NCBI RefSeq assembly: GCF_035222275.1
Contig: NC_085885.1
Span: forward strand, 2,294,001 to 2,358,000
Length of the DNA: 64,000 nucleotides
Direction: 5' to 3'
Source: Podospora bellae-mahoneyi
Lineage: Eukaryota > Ascomycota > Sordariomycetes > Sordariales > Podosporaceae
The notes beneath the pieces are model-generated. The model was given only the letters and a program-made list of their open reading frames with translations, was not told where the DNA came from and searched no databases. Below are positions 1-11,100 of this stretch, one piece after another (positions within the stretch are counted from its first letter, which is position 1; every line of letters starts with the position of its first letter). Made by a program: the position numbers and the translations under genes.

Positions 1-465
1 ACGACAAGCAAATGTACGCATCAGATAGCGATGAGAACTTTCAGAAGACGAGGGTGGGGAAGCGGTATTCGCGAGCCATGGTCTAGTCTTACCGGAAGTA
101 CTTCAGAGTTGGGTAGAGACAATATAGAGCTGGGTATAGATAGAGGCGCAGCTTGTACAATCATTACAGCAGATAAATGGACTAGCACCTCCCGCCATTC
201 GTTCATCAAGGGTTTCCGGACAGTTCGATAGCTACCAAGAGATGTATCGAAATATGAGTCAGGTACCTACCTAGGTGACTACTAAAAATATGTGTCTTCC
301 CCGTTGCAGGAACTCTTGGATCGGTTTTGTTTTCAATCTACGCTGCCAAAAATAACCCTGACCAGTCCACACTAGCTGAGCCTTCATTCCTTCTAAAGCC
401 AAGGAGGCCGCGATTGCAAAATATCTGTTATTGCTCCAAGAGAATCTGAGCGAGATCAATTTCTG
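1..465. other. window edge, no recognised gene
   Basis: Open frames here are short and do not read like a known protein. The sequence may contain the 5' part of the decayed gene that becomes readable from about 466, but I cannot define exons. No RNA gene was recognised. Confidence 0.3.
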
Positions 466-1531
466 GAGAACTCGACAGAGACTCTTATCTGCCAGAGACG
501 GGTATCCTTGTCAGCGTCTGAAACCCAAGAGGTTACCACCGATACATCGAGCCAAGATAAGCATAGTACCACGATAACACCTCAAGCTGCCAAGAAAACC
601 CGTCTGTTTCTTCATCGTCTCAACCTTCGTAGTTAGCCATTGGTTGAGCAAGCTCGCAGCAAAATCTCTCGGATATGGAACGATTTCTTCGTGGTAAACG
701 AAGAAGTCCGAAAGCCCGTCATTCGCAAAGGATCTTCCCCAGTTATTTGTGACATGATTACGCTACCCTTTGCTCTACAAACCGCTGGGTGTTCCACTTG
801 GGCTCCTCGAGGCTGGCTCTGCGTTTGCGGAAATGAAATTTCTGTAGTGAGCTTTCCCCTCTTTGTGTTGTTTGAGTCATCCAGCTGACCGTGGGTGAAT
901 ATCAGGGCCAAGGAGTTGCGTGGGATCTGGAGAATGGATTACGGCACCAACCAAGCTAGTCATCTTCGTCATATTCTTGCTCGTCTGTTTAGTAGCCAAC
1001 CTGGCTGGCCCTTCCAGTGCCGTCCTCTTAATCCCGCAGAGCCACACATGGACAGTGGTACCACCCGAAAGATACACGGAACACGCGCAACACCATGACG
1101 CGCTACTCGGGAAACCTGGGCCATGGCACCCCATGCCGCCTCGGTTGTCGTTCATGAGGAAATCCGCATGGCGTGGAGTACACGGCTGACCGGTGCACCG
1201 CTAAACTACTGGAAGTCCTTTCTTCGCACCGCCATCGTCGACACCACGAGTCCCATCGTCAGGTCGGCATGCGTACCTGCGAGAAATCTCTCCGACACAA
1301 CAACCTACTCTGAACTCCGACACAACAACCTACTCTGACGCTTTCGGTTCCGAAAAACTCAACATGACCTTCCCCATTCTCAAAGAAGATGATTTCTGGG
1401 TACCAGGGGTCCCAGGTAGCGAAGAGGGCTTCGAGAGCGGCCCAAACGGAACCGTCCCCCTCGATGCATCCCTCCTCGACCTCGCCGAAATCGTCCATGG
1501 GCGCGACTTTTGGGCGCCTCGTGCGGATTGA
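466..1531 (+). pseudogene. decayed fungal multi-membrane-span protein gene
   Basis: Several coding-looking stretches lie in order on the plus strand but in different frames. A first stretch (about 466-890) reads through one TAG at about 634-636 and contains an SKISRIWNDFFVVNEE segment. A second, near 896-960, contains YQGQGVAWDLENGLRHQPS and then stops. A third (920-1189) has a strong hydrophobic span followed by GPSSAVLLIP. A fourth (1332-1531) contains DDFWVPGVPGSEEGF and ends at TGA. The hydrophobic span followed by GPSSAVLLIP resembles a family of large fungal membrane proteins of unknown function, which I recall but could not check. With this many frame changes I read it as a decayed host gene. 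An unusual multi-exon gene cannot be excluded. A further coding-looking stretch (1729-1857, PWVDNPELLDIAREVSMSHE) may belong to the same locus. Confidence 0.45.
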
Positions 1532-2097
1532 ATCGACACAGGGAGGGGATTCCTACCAGGAAGTGAGACTACGACTGGGGAAGGGTAGAGAGACGGAAAG
1601 GACACTCCAGGCGGGAGCAATATACGGCAGACCTGGTCTTACTGAAGTTGTCGCAATTGGTCAGGGTAGGTTGTAGGATAGGATGAATTGCGCAGGAGTT
1701 GACACGTGTGGTTTCCTGACATATCTGCGTGCCGTGGGTGGATAACCCGGAGCTGTTGGATATAGCTCGTGAAGTGAGCATGTCGCATGAGGAGATGGAT
1801 GGAAGGTCGAGAGCTGGGGAGGTCGCGTGGAAGTTACGTTACCCATTCAGTCTCCCCATCTCGAGATCTAACCCAGCCTAGCTCTTCTTCACTCATAAAT
1901 TTCCACGAAAATACTCACTATCTCGGACACACCACTAGCCGCCAGCGTGACTCGACAGATACTTGACCTGTGCAGGCAGCTTCACCAGTTTATTCGATCT
2001 GGAGCACGTCCTTTTGGTTCACGTGAGATCTCTCTTGACATGGTCCGTGTGACCGTCCCCTTTTTGACTGTAATTTATTTTCAATGCTGACCTACAG

Positions 2098-2387
2098 TAC
2101 GCACCACCCAGACTCTCGAGGAAAGAATGAACAGCGTGGGGAGAACCCAAGAGAGACTCCTGGGGCTTATGGAGCAATTGAGAGGGGATGAAGAAGCCGA
2201 GATTGTTATCGGAGGAGCGGTGAGTATCTTAGTTTTTGGACGGAGATTGTGTATGTTTGAGAGACACACTGACTTTGTGGCAATGAATAAGCTCGAGTAT
2301 TTTGATCTTTTGCTGGGCGAGTTGAGGAGGGAAGTGGAGGTGAGGATTGCGTTGGCGGAGATGGCGAGGGCTGCGAGGGCTGCTTGA
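2098..2387 (+). CDS. possible last exon of an unknown gene
   Basis: A coding-looking stretch follows a good acceptor (CTGACCTACAG, ending at 2097) and runs to a TGA. It contains two amphipathic helical parts (RTQERLLGLMEQLRGDEEAE and LGELRREVEVRIALAEMARA) around a more hydrophobic middle. An ATG lies at 2127, so it could also be a separate 86-residue protein. I do not recognise the family. It may be the end of the decayed gene upstream, from which it is separated by about 570 bases of doubtful sequence. Confidence 0.25.
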
Positions 2388-2798
2388 GTGTGCATTATGT
2401 GCATTATGTGGGGTTATTGATGATGAAGTGTGAGCTTCTGGGTTGGGAAGGGGGTGTGAGGTGGCTAGTCGTTTTGAGTTTCAAATATTATTTTGAAATG
2501 TGAAGTGGACCTACCCAGTATGGGAGGCGAGCTTCCGTGTTGAAGTTAAAAGTCACAAGCTTTCAAACACTCAGAATCAGAGAGTGTTAAATCTCGTCCC
2601 ACTCTCCTCTTGTCCATCTCTCTTCTCTCTTTCGTTACCCATCAGACTGTAGGTCCAATCCAGTTCACCTGCTAGTATCAGTCAACACCACATCAACCCT
2701 GCTGCGCGAACGATCAAGAGCATACCTGAACGGTCACACAACCGCACACAAGTGATGAAATAATCGTACCCAAACGAGTAAGTAACCGTTCATGAACG
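2388..2798. other. intergenic, nothing recognised
   Basis: Mixed composition with pyrimidine-rich tracts near 2600-2640 that could be promoter sequence for the following locus. No open frame or repeat of note. Confidence 0.3.
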
Positions 2799-3393
2799 AT
2801 GAGACAATCCATCATGAACGAGCAAATAACCATTGCTCTAACACCCACAAAGAAAACCATCATGACTGTCCTTCCCGTAATGGCCCGCATGACGCAGGGC
2901 AACCTCCAGCTGACCGACGGCATCTACTTCCCCATGACGCCCAACGCCTTCACCAAGCCGAGAAAAAGCCCGAGTGACGCCTGTACTTCGCCATCCGCTG
3001 TCTCAACGGCATCCCCGTCTCGGACCTGATCCGGGAGGGCTTCCACTGGTCCAGAAAGAACATCATCACCTCCGACACCATCCACCACCACGACGAGAAG
3101 AACAGCCGCCAGCGCCGCTTCTGGCACCTTCGCGAGTTTGCGGACGAGCCCCCATCCCACTCCCGCTGGATAATGCAGATCACCTTCCAGTCCGCCAAGC
3201 TGGAAACCTGCGCAAAGTTCTGCCTCGACGACACCACCCCCCACCACCGCAAGATCCAGCACGCCTTTGCCATGCCAAGAACGGATACGGCAACATCGTC
3301 TTCTTGTACACCCGTGACGAGTCCAACCCTGTTGTCATCAATTGCGTGCTGGAGGATGCGGGGCAGAACAAGGACTTGACCAAGTGGCTGTAG
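2799..3393 (+). pseudogene. broken hypothetical gene
   Basis: The protein-like signal moves through three frames. Residues from the ATG at 2799 (MARMTQGNLQLTDGIYFP) run to about 2960. The frame then changes near an A-run at 2961-2967, meets a TGA at 2975-2977, and continues as LYFAIRCLNGIPVSDLIREG and FWHLREFADEPPSHSRWIMQ up to about 3275. It changes frame again near 3280 to give NGYGNIVFLYTRDESN and ends at TAG as DLTKWL. The parts look like one compact globular protein of roughly 190 residues. I do not recognise the family. Two frame changes plus a stop argue for a pseudogene; sequencing errors are the alternative. Confidence 0.5.
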
Positions 3394-4298
3394 CCGATGG
3401 TGTGCATCGAGGGTTCCATTGATGGTGAAAGGAAGCGTTCTCCGCGGCAAGGAAAGGAGAGGAGGGTCCAAGAGGGCTGCCGGTGTGAAACCCCGCCTCA
3501 GTATAAAGAGGAGGAGGAACAGCAAGAGCGTGTCGTCAAGACAGCCCCACTAAAGACTGCGAACAAATTTGCAAGCATGCTCGACAAAATCAACAAGATC
3601 GCGACGGATACTGCTTGGCCTTTGCCTTGAGACGAGGTTGTGAGGTCTTGTACGAGGGCGCAGGCAGACCGACTATGTGACCGCCTGATGACGAGGCTGG
3701 GGAAAAGAAGGCAGGGGGGAGGGCAAGGTAACCTTTGGGTTACCCAAAGTCGAACCTTATGCGGTTGGCAGTCTGTTTAGTGTTTAGTGCTTCATTTCGT
3801 TATTATTACGTTGTTTCGCAGCAGGATGGGTTATTTCGCATCTTGAGAAACTCCCGGGGCTATAAGTGTCGGATGGCGGTAGATAGTCCGGGAGTTGTAC
3901 CTAATAGAGTGTGTCATCAGAAGTACTGAGTTCAAAATCTTACCAACTTGTAACTTTGAGTGTCGATAGCTCCCTCCAAACATCCCATACTGCCCATTCG
4001 TGAAAGCACAGATACAAGCACCAAAAACATCCACGTTGCTCAAGAGGCATACATCTTGCTGTGTCCGATCTCATTCCAACCGTGACCTCCCCATTGCTGA
4101 TGATGATATATATGTACACTTCTCGCAACAAACAACAAGTTCAAGTCTTGCGCGAGAATGAACAGCACCAAGCCAAACACGTGCGTTGCTTGCTTTTTGT
4201 TCAACATCCACCAACCACCATGCCGGTAACCCATGGCGTATGTTTCCTCGAGTACTCATCGTCTATCCAGCAACCCCTCCACGCAGGATTCCATCCTC
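3394..4298. other. intergenic, no supported gene
   Basis: A 77-codon hydrophilic frame at 3397-3630 directly follows the broken gene, but its lysine/glutamate-rich translation has no independent support. The rest is AT-leaning spacer running into the 3' end of the ATP synthase gene on the minus strand. Confidence 0.3.
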
Positions 4299-4728
4299 TT
4301 AGTGCTTCTTCTCGGCGGAGCCCTCCTGCTCGAGGAACTTCCTATTTGCGACAAAGAGCGATGGTTAGAGCTTGGTCTCGACGACAAACAGAAGGGCATA
4401 TGTTTACTTGATGAAGTCGGCCTCGTCGGAGCTGGAGGCGTTGATTGGAGGGGTAGCACCGGGGGTGGTGGGCTTAGCAGCGCTGCCGCCGGAGGTGGCG
4501 ACGGCGACACCGCCGAAGAGGGAGGCGAGGACGCCCATGGCGAGCTGTTTTGTTGTAGATATGTTAGCAATTGGCCTTCGTAAATGTCGTCGTCGTCGTC
4601 GTCGTCGTCGCGCCGGCGGCGGAAGGGATGGAGGGGAGGAGATCGGGTCATGTCGGAGGAGAAAAGAGAGCACTGACGTATTGCGAAGCAACCTGCTTGC
4701 CGAAAAGATTGTACATCTGGCCGCCCAT
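4299..4728 (-). CDS. ATP19: ATP synthase subunit k (Atp19-like), mitochondrial
   Basis: Small membrane subunit of the mitochondrial F1Fo-ATP synthase, associated in yeast with the dimeric enzyme. The spliced gene is complement(join(4299..4341, 4408..4544, 4678..4728)), giving 76 residues. Exon 1 encodes MGGQMYNLFGKQVASQY. Exon 2 encodes the membrane segment LAMGVLASLFGGVAVAT and the conserved tail PPINASSSDEADFIK. Exon 3 encodes KFLEQEGSAEKKH and a stop. Both junctions keep the frame: phase 0 at the first, AA|G at the second. Intron 1 (4677-4545) begins GTCAGT, a less common donor, and has a GCTAAC branch site. Intron 2 (4407-4342) begins GTAAAC. Without the second intron the protein would end at FIK, losing the charged tail typical of fungal subunit k. 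It diverges from the fission-protein gene at 5346. Confidence 0.9.
4586..4610. repeat. trinucleotide microsatellite in ATP19 intron 1
   Basis: About eight GTC units on the plus strand (GAC in the sense of the gene), wholly inside intron 1, so length change would not alter the protein. GC-rich sequence follows it. Confidence 0.85.
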
Positions 4729-5345
4729 TTTGAATAGAGGTTGTTTGTCGAGAGGTAAACTCGTCGGGGGGTGTGGTTGGTGATGTAGTGGGTGTGTGTA
4801 GGCTGAAAACGACGCAAAGGTCAAATGAATTGGCGACGGCAACACAGGGAAATGTCGAATTGGCCAAGCTCCGTCGTTGAGCTAAACAGCCGAGATTTTG
4901 CCAGGATCTTACTAACTGTCCGACTAGCGGCTAATAAGCGTGCACGGACTGCTACTTAGGCCAAGAGGATAAGCTTTATCAGCTACCTTCCAATCCCGGT
5001 GAACCGAGACATACGTCACCAAAATCTGCGCGCAGGCGCATGCTTGAAGCTGTCGTGCCGATGACGAGAAAGACCGGAAGCTCCATTCTGAACAACCCAA
5101 CTCCACGCTTTTTCAGCTGTGCAATCTCGGTGATATTCACAGTCGCATCCACTCTGCTTGATTCAGCTACTTGCAGCTACTTGTTTTTTTCTCTCCCTTG
5201 CTTGTGATCCATATCTTGCGCAAGGTTTAAAACCGGTGCAACCCCTCCATCCCACTTGTCGCAAGTTCTAGCTTGCTCCCTTTCTCTAAGAAATTCTTCC
5301 TTAACCATCATCACCTCCAACAACCAGACAAAACAAAACACCGCA
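4729..5345. promoter_or_regulatory. divergent promoter, ATP19 / MTFP1-like
   Basis: 617 bases between two divergently transcribed nuclear genes for mitochondrial proteins. Pyrimidine-rich leader sequence with CAAC/CACC motifs precedes the plus-strand ATG at 5346. Co-regulation of the pair is plausible but is inference only. Confidence 0.5.
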
Positions 5346-6318
5346 ATGGTTTGGCCCTTCAGCTCCTCATCCACCCCCTCCAAACCTGACCAACAAACCG
5401 TCCACAATGCTACCGCTGAAACCGTAAAGAAAGTCGCCAACACAACCAAAGACCTTGACCCCAGCACTAAGCTCCCCGAGCCGAAGAGACTCCCCGCTGA
5501 GCTCCAAAAAATCGTCGACAAGGCCGACAAAGATGAAAACTTCTTTGACGAGCTCTACGAGGGATAGTATGTCCCCCTTTTAGTCTCTTCCCCTACCCAC
5601 CCGCTTAGCTAACTCCTCTACCCTCAGTGTCCCCCCATCAACCGACTCCAACGTCCGCTACGCAGCCTACGCCTCCCGCTTCCGCACCATCCTCCTCTCC
5701 GCTCACCGCTACGTAGCCTACACCTCCGACATAGGCGAGTCCTTCCGCCCCGTCGCCCACCCCAACTGGGTCCGCGCAGCATACGGCATCTCTTGGGCAT
5801 ATATCCTCGGGGACGTCTCCTACGAGGGCTACAAAGCCTACTGGCACAACCAACGCATCCTCAACCCCGCCATCGAGCTGTCCTCTCATCAGAAGAAATT
5901 ACTTGGTGTCGAGGCGACGCATGATGCCCCCTCGCCAGCGAAGCTCACGCCAGGTGTTGTCCCGCCGTTGGAGGACTACAGAACTGTCATGCTGCAACGG
6001 GGTATCTTCCAGAGCTTGGCGAGTATGGGGTTGCCGGCGTTTACGATCCACTCCGTGGTGAGGTATTCTGGCCGGGCGATGAAGGATGTCAAGAATAAGA
6101 CTGTCAGGACGTGGGGTCCAATTGGGTTGGGTTTGGCGGTGGTGCCGTTCTTGCCGAAGATCTTTGATAAGCCGGTTGAGAATGCGGTTGAGTGGGTGTT
6201 CCACAAGGGGTTTGAGGCTTATGGGGGGGAGAAGATGGTGGGGGATGCGCCGTTGATTGGGAGGGAGAGGCAGTTGAGTGAGAAGCCGTTGCCGAGTGGG
6301 AAGGAGAAGAGGGAGTAA
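5346..6318 (+). CDS. mitochondrial fission process protein 1 (MTFP1/MTP18-like)
   Basis: Two exons, join(5346..5566, 5628..6318), 303 residues. The 61-nt intron begins GTATGT, has a GCTAAC branch site, and splices codon TA|T to give DELYEGYVPPSTDS. MTP18 proteins are inner-mitochondrial-membrane proteins that promote fission in animals. The diagnostic block is YAAYASRFRTILLSAHRYVA followed by IGESFRPVAHPNWVRAAYG and ISWAYILGDVSYEGYKAYWH. Later membrane-like parts are FQSLASMGLPAFTIHSVVRY and GPIGLGLAVVPFLPKIFDKP. The N-terminal 75 residues are acidic and proline-rich. The start has a CGCAATGG context and no upstream in-frame ATG of better quality. Codon choice is C-ending up to about 5925 and G- or T-ending after that, an abrupt change described under findings. 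Confidence 0.9.
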
Positions 6319-6679
6319 TGAAGGAAAAGAAAAGGGGAGTGTTGTGATATTTGGTGTGATACCTGTCTACTCTTTTTTGTGTTTGTACATATTGGAATCG
6401 CCACTCGGTGGGGATACGAGAGGATGATGGTGGGAAGATTGGACTGGGTTGGAATTTACCGATATGGGTGGTTATTTTTTGAAGCGCTACTCACCACCCA
6501 CTACTTGGCAACGAAATGAGACGCCCAGGAAGCCTTGTTAACATAAAGAAAAATGACAACAAACAGTGGTATATCAACTGGGCCCCATGCTATGGAACAA
6601 CTTCAAACATGTCTCGGAAAACAACGCTATGCCATGCGCTTTATAACAAAAAGAACCGAATTCAAAAAATGGTAGACCC
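6319..6679. other. convergent 3' region
   Basis: 361 bases between two converging genes, presumed 3' untranslated regions with a T-rich stretch near 6470-6480. A plus-strand frame at 6516-6905 overlaps the neighbouring gene antisense and has no support as a gene. Confidence 0.4.
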
Positions 6680-7660
6680 TCAGACCTTTATCAAATCCTC
6701 GGGCGCCCCCACCCCTCTCAACAAAACAACCGTATTCCCACTGACCAACGCTGTCCCCAACTTCTCCCCAAAATCCAGTATCCTCCCCCCTTCCACATGG
6801 AACACCCTCAGCTTATCCTCCTCCTTGTCCGACCTGTTATTAATATTCTGCACCTGCAGACTCGCCGCCGCCGAGTCAAGCATCCGCCCCACGACCCAGT
6901 CCTGACTGAAGAAGAACTCCCCCTTTGGAATCTTGGCTTTGGCAGTCTCGTTCTCCGCCTCGACATAAATATATACCCTTTTCTCTGGCGGGATCTTTGC
7001 ATCCCCCTTTGCGGTCTTCTTGAGGGTGTTTACCGCCACGAGTTTCGTCTGTCCCTTTGCGTTGAGCCCAGATGGTCCGGCCGCCTTTGCGGCGCGGGAG
7101 TCTTTGTATTGTTCTTTTTTGGAAGCGCCCCACAACTTCAATCGTTCCAACGCAGACGTCGCCTTAGTTGTTATCGCCGCTTGTTGAGCTGCTAGGGCAC
7201 TCGCTCTCGCACCGACGGGGGGTTTGGACTTGCAGTCGTGGTCTTCTTCTAGGCGGTGTTTAAGGCAGTAGTCCCTTCGGCAGGCGTTGCAGTGAACACC
7301 GGGAACGAGACTTGTCCCGATGGTTGTTTTGCATGTCCCTTCCGCGCAGGGTTTCGCGTATAGGACATCGCGGTCGCGAACGGGTTTGTGGCCGCCGAGG
7401 GAGGCTTTGGATTGTTCGGCTAGGCGTCGCCTGGTGGCCCAGGCGCCTTTTTGGGAGCAGTCATGGCCGTCTTCAGTGCGGTGGTCGGAGCAATAGGTTT
7501 GGGAGCAGGATTGGCATTTGAAGGGGAGGAAGTCGAGTTGGTTGCAGGGGGGGTATTGGCAGTGGGCGCCGACGAGGGAGGCGTCGGTGCCGCGGGCTGC
7601 GAGGGCGGCGGGGGACATGGAGATGTAGGTTGTTTCGTTCGGGTTGTTTGGGGAGGACAT
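6680..7660 (-). CDS. AN1-type zinc finger protein, Cuz1/ZFAND1-like
   Basis: Intronless, 326 residues from the ATG at 7660 (MSSPNNPNETTY). The frame is open upstream to 7777, but those 39 residues look like leader. Two AN1 fingers are complete. Finger 1 has C34, C39, C49, C52, C57, H60, H66 and C68. Finger 2 has C105, C110, C124, C127, C132, H135, H141 and C143. The C-terminal 95 or so residues (KRVYIYVEAENETAKAKIPK onward) have the extended ubiquitin-like region of the Cuz1/ZFAND1 family, which in yeast and humans links Cdc48/p97 to the proteasome, notably under arsenite stress. It diverges from RAD4 with 495 bases between starts, so both may share promoter elements. Sense-strand composition changes from C-rich to G-rich along the gene. 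Confidence 0.85.
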   Translation of the reverse strand: MSSPNNPNETTYISMSPAALAARGTDASLVGAHCQYPPCNQLDFLPFKCQSCSQTYCSDHRTEDGHDCSQKGAWATRRRLAEQSKASLGGHKPVRDRDVLYAKPCAEGTCKTTIGTSLVPGVHCNACRRDYCLKHRLEEDHDCKSKPPVGARASALAAQQAAITTKATSALERLKLWGASKKEQYKDSRAAKAAGPSGLNAKGQTKLVAVNTLKKTAKGDAKIPPEKRVYIYVEAENETAKAKIPKGEFFFSQDWVVGRMLDSAAASLQVQNINNRSDKEEDKLRVFHVEGGRILDFGEKLGTALVSGNTVVLLRGVGAPEDLIKV

Positions 7661-8155
7661 GGTGGGTGAAGTTTGGGGTGTTGCGGTCGAGGGTAGATAG
7701 GGGGGTTTTATATGGAAAACGCGGTTGATAGTTATAAGGGTCGGTACTCCGACACGACGATAGGGGTCGCTGACCAAGAGACAGACGGTTGATAGAAAGA
7801 TGGAAGGCTGAGAGATGAGGCGGGCGAGGCGGCGTAAGGCGGTGTTTGCCTGCCCGGCAGCCTGGAACGATCTGGAAACCCGCCGGGGGGAAGGTGGAGA
7901 ATACGGACCGGGGCTGGCTGCCGATCATTTTAGCTCGGCGCCCTGCCGAGCCTTGCTCTCAGCTGCTAAGGGTTAGGGTCAGTCGCGTCTTCCCACATTG
8001 GAATGCGCGTCATCGTTCTCTGAATGCGATTGTGACTGATTGACAAGGCTGGCCCCGATCGACAACCCTCTTTCAACTTCAAATGTTAACGTCCACCTTC
8101 TAGTGCTTGAACAACTCCAACATGGTCGCCAATTCGGTACTGTCAACCACAAGAA
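7661..8155. promoter_or_regulatory. divergent promoter, AN1 protein / RAD4
   Basis: 495 bases between divergent starts. It contains the telobox-like site listed separately and a CCCGCCGGG-rich central part. RAD4 begins inside an ACCACAAGAAATGCC context. Confidence 0.55.
7969..7979 (+). promoter_or_regulatory. telobox-like AGGGTTAGGGT site (possible Tbf1 site)
   Basis: Two TTAGGG-type repeats, 177-187 bases upstream of the RAD4 ATG and about 310 upstream of the AN1 gene. In fungi Tbf1-like Myb proteins bind such sites at promoters as well as at subtelomeres. Function here is inferred from sequence alone. Confidence 0.4.
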
Positions 8156-11100
8156 ATGCCACCACACATCCCCCTCAAACGACTCCGCTCTCCCTCCCCT
8201 GAACCACCCCCCAAAAAGCGGCAGTCTTCAACAACTTCAAAGAAGAAAGCCATCGCCCCCCCCCGTAAACCAACCCTCTTCGACGACCTCGACGCCGGCT
8301 ACACCCCCCGTTCCTCAACCAAGACCTCCCTCCTCGAAATCGAAGCTAGCGATGACGACACCAGCTCCTTGACGTCCCTCTCCGACGCCGATTTCGAGGA
8401 CGTCCCGCTGGATGGTCCTGGCACAAAACGCCGAAAACTCTCCCAACCCTCCTCTACAGAAGATGAAGACATCGAATTCGAAGATGTCCCCACGCCTACT
8501 GCGCCAGCTCCCGATGCTGCTATCCCCAGTCAGGACCTCGATCTGACGTTGGTACGGGATACCAGAATCAATCTTGCTGCCGCGATGGGGAAGAAGGGGC
8601 CCTCGAAGCTTGAAAGAAAGATCAGGATAGCTGCACATGGTGTCCATGTCCAGTTGTTACTATGGCACAATGCGCTGAGGAATGCGTGGTGTAGTGACGA
8701 GGAGGTGATGGCGATCATGATATCGCATTTACCGCCTAGGCTGTGGGAGGAGGTGGATAGGTGGAGGAGGAGCAGTGGGTTGGAGGTACAGGTGGAGGAG
8801 CCACCACCAAAGGGGAAGACAGCTTGGAAGGGGAAAGGCGGGGGGAAAGCAACAGAGAAGGGGAGGGAATGGGGAGCGGCAGCTAAGCATCTTGAAAAAG
8901 GAGCTGTCGATATGTCGCATGGAGATCCATTATTCAGACTGATGAAGGTCCTCACATCATGGTGGAAACAACGGTTCAAGATCACGGCACCAGGGCTGCG
9001 CAAGCAGGGGTACATGTCCCTAGAACGACTCGACAGAATCACCAAGGCATTCAAGCAAACGAACGGTGACGATCAAGACCGCTTCGGGGAGAAGATTGAT
9101 GGTTTAGAAGGCTTCAGAAAGCGCGCACAGTCGTGTGCAGGCAGCCGCGATGTTGGTGCCCAGTTATTCACCGCTCTACTACGGGGACTGGGAATCGAAG
9201 CTAGATTGGTGGCCAGTCTACAACCCTTGGGATTCGGGTGGAACAAACTCGAGGAAGCCGACCCTGAAGAGGAAGAGCATTACCTCTCGGAAAGCAATCC
9301 TGAAAAACCTCCCATGCCAGCCGCCAAACCACCACCACCCAAAGCAAAGAAAACACCTGCCAAACCCCCCCCCAAAACAGCCCGATCAACCCGGCATTCC
9401 GAAAAACCACCCCCCGAACCCTCCTCCGATCTCGAATCCCTCTCCGACTCCTCCAACGACCTGATAATCCCCCCTTCTCCTTCCCCACCTCCAACCTCCC
9501 CAACCAAGACCCCCAAAAAGGCGTACGATCAAGACTTGGAATACCCCCACTACTGGCTCGAAGCCCTCTCCCCCGCCACCCACAAATACCTCCCCCTCGA
9601 CCCCCTCAAACCCCTCCTAGCCACCAACCCCGACCTTCTGTCTCACTTTGAACCTCGCGGCTCCAAAGCCGACCGCGCCCGCCAGGTGATGGCATACATC
9701 ATCGCCCACTCCCCCGACGGCACAGCCAAAGACGTCACCATCCGCTACCTCAAAGGGCAACAACTCCCAGGACGAACCAAAGGAAGCCGGCTACCCTCCG
9801 AAAAAATTCCCGTGTACGACAAGAACGGCAAAGTGAAACGATACGAGGAGTATGACTGGTTCAAGAGGGTGATGAGCTCCTACATTCGCGGCCGTGACCC
9901 CTCCCACCCATTGACAGAAGCAGACACCCTCGAAAACGAGACCGATCTCAAACCCGCCGAGCGGGTGGACAAGGTGGTCAAAGAAGGAGAGGAGACACTG
10001 CAGTACTACAAGCAATCCAAAGAGTTTGTGTTGGAACGCCACCTCAAGAGAGAAGAAGCGCTCCTGCCGACCGCGAAACCGGTCAAGATGTTTGTTCAAA
10101 ACAAGAACAAGAAACCGGGTGCACAAGGCGAGGCGGTCTACAGCCGTAGAGACGTCGTCCAAGTCAAGAGCGCAGAAACATGGCATAAACAGGGACGTGC
10201 CCCTAAACAAGGGGAGGTCCCCCTGAAAAAGGTGCCCTACCGAGCAGCGACTACAAATCGGAGAAGGGAGATTGCAGAGGCGGAGTTGGCTACGGGAGCA
10301 AAGGTTTTGCAGGGGTTGTATAGTCACGCGCAGACAGACTGGATCATACCGCCGCCGATTCAAGATGGAAAGATACCAAAGAATGAGTATGGGAATATTG
10401 ATTTGTTTGTCCCGACCATGTGCCCCAAGGGTGCGATTCATGTTCCTTTCCGGGGGGCGGGGAGGGTTGCAAGGAGATTGGGGATAGATTATGCGGAGGC
10501 GGTAGTGGATTTTGAGTTTGGGCATCGGATGGCTGTGCCGGTTATTCAGGGGGTTGTTGTGGCGGAGGAGTTTTATGAGAAAATGGTGGAGGAGCTGGAG
10601 AGGGATGAGGCGGAGAGGAGGAGGAAGGAGGATGAGAAGAGGAGGAAGAGGGCGCTGGGGATGTGGAGGAGGATGTTGATGGGGTTAAGGATTGTGGAAC
10701 GGTTGGAGGGGCAGTATGGGAATGTCAAGGAGGGGGAGCAGGAAGGGGGTACGGGACAAATCGGTGGTGACGTGCATATGGCGGGAGAGGGGGCGGGAGG
10801 GTTTGAGGCGGAGGAGGATCAGATGGCGGGGGGGTTCCTGCCGGAGGGACATAAAGCGGACGACTTGGGCGGCGGGGGCTTTTTTGCCGAGGGCCAGGAG
10901 GAGGACGAGCAACATGGGCGCACAACTTCAGGGTACTTCCCTACCGTCCACTCCGATGACGATGACGATGACGGGGAGGATGTGCTCGAGATTGATCATG
11001 GTGATGTGAGCGGTGTGTTGAGCGAGGCGGTGAGTCCGAAGCCAGCGTCACTGTCGCCATCGCCCACGCCAGAAATCGAAGAAACCAAGGCGCCACCGAG

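Noticed and set aside
4586-4610. Possible CRISPR-like array
   Set aside because: It is a simple trinucleotide run without spacers, inside a fungal intron. No CRISPR array is expected or seen in the window.
9386-9583. Gly-rich frames antisense to RAD4
   Set aside because: They mirror the Pro/Ser-rich insert of RAD4 read on the other strand; no independent signals.
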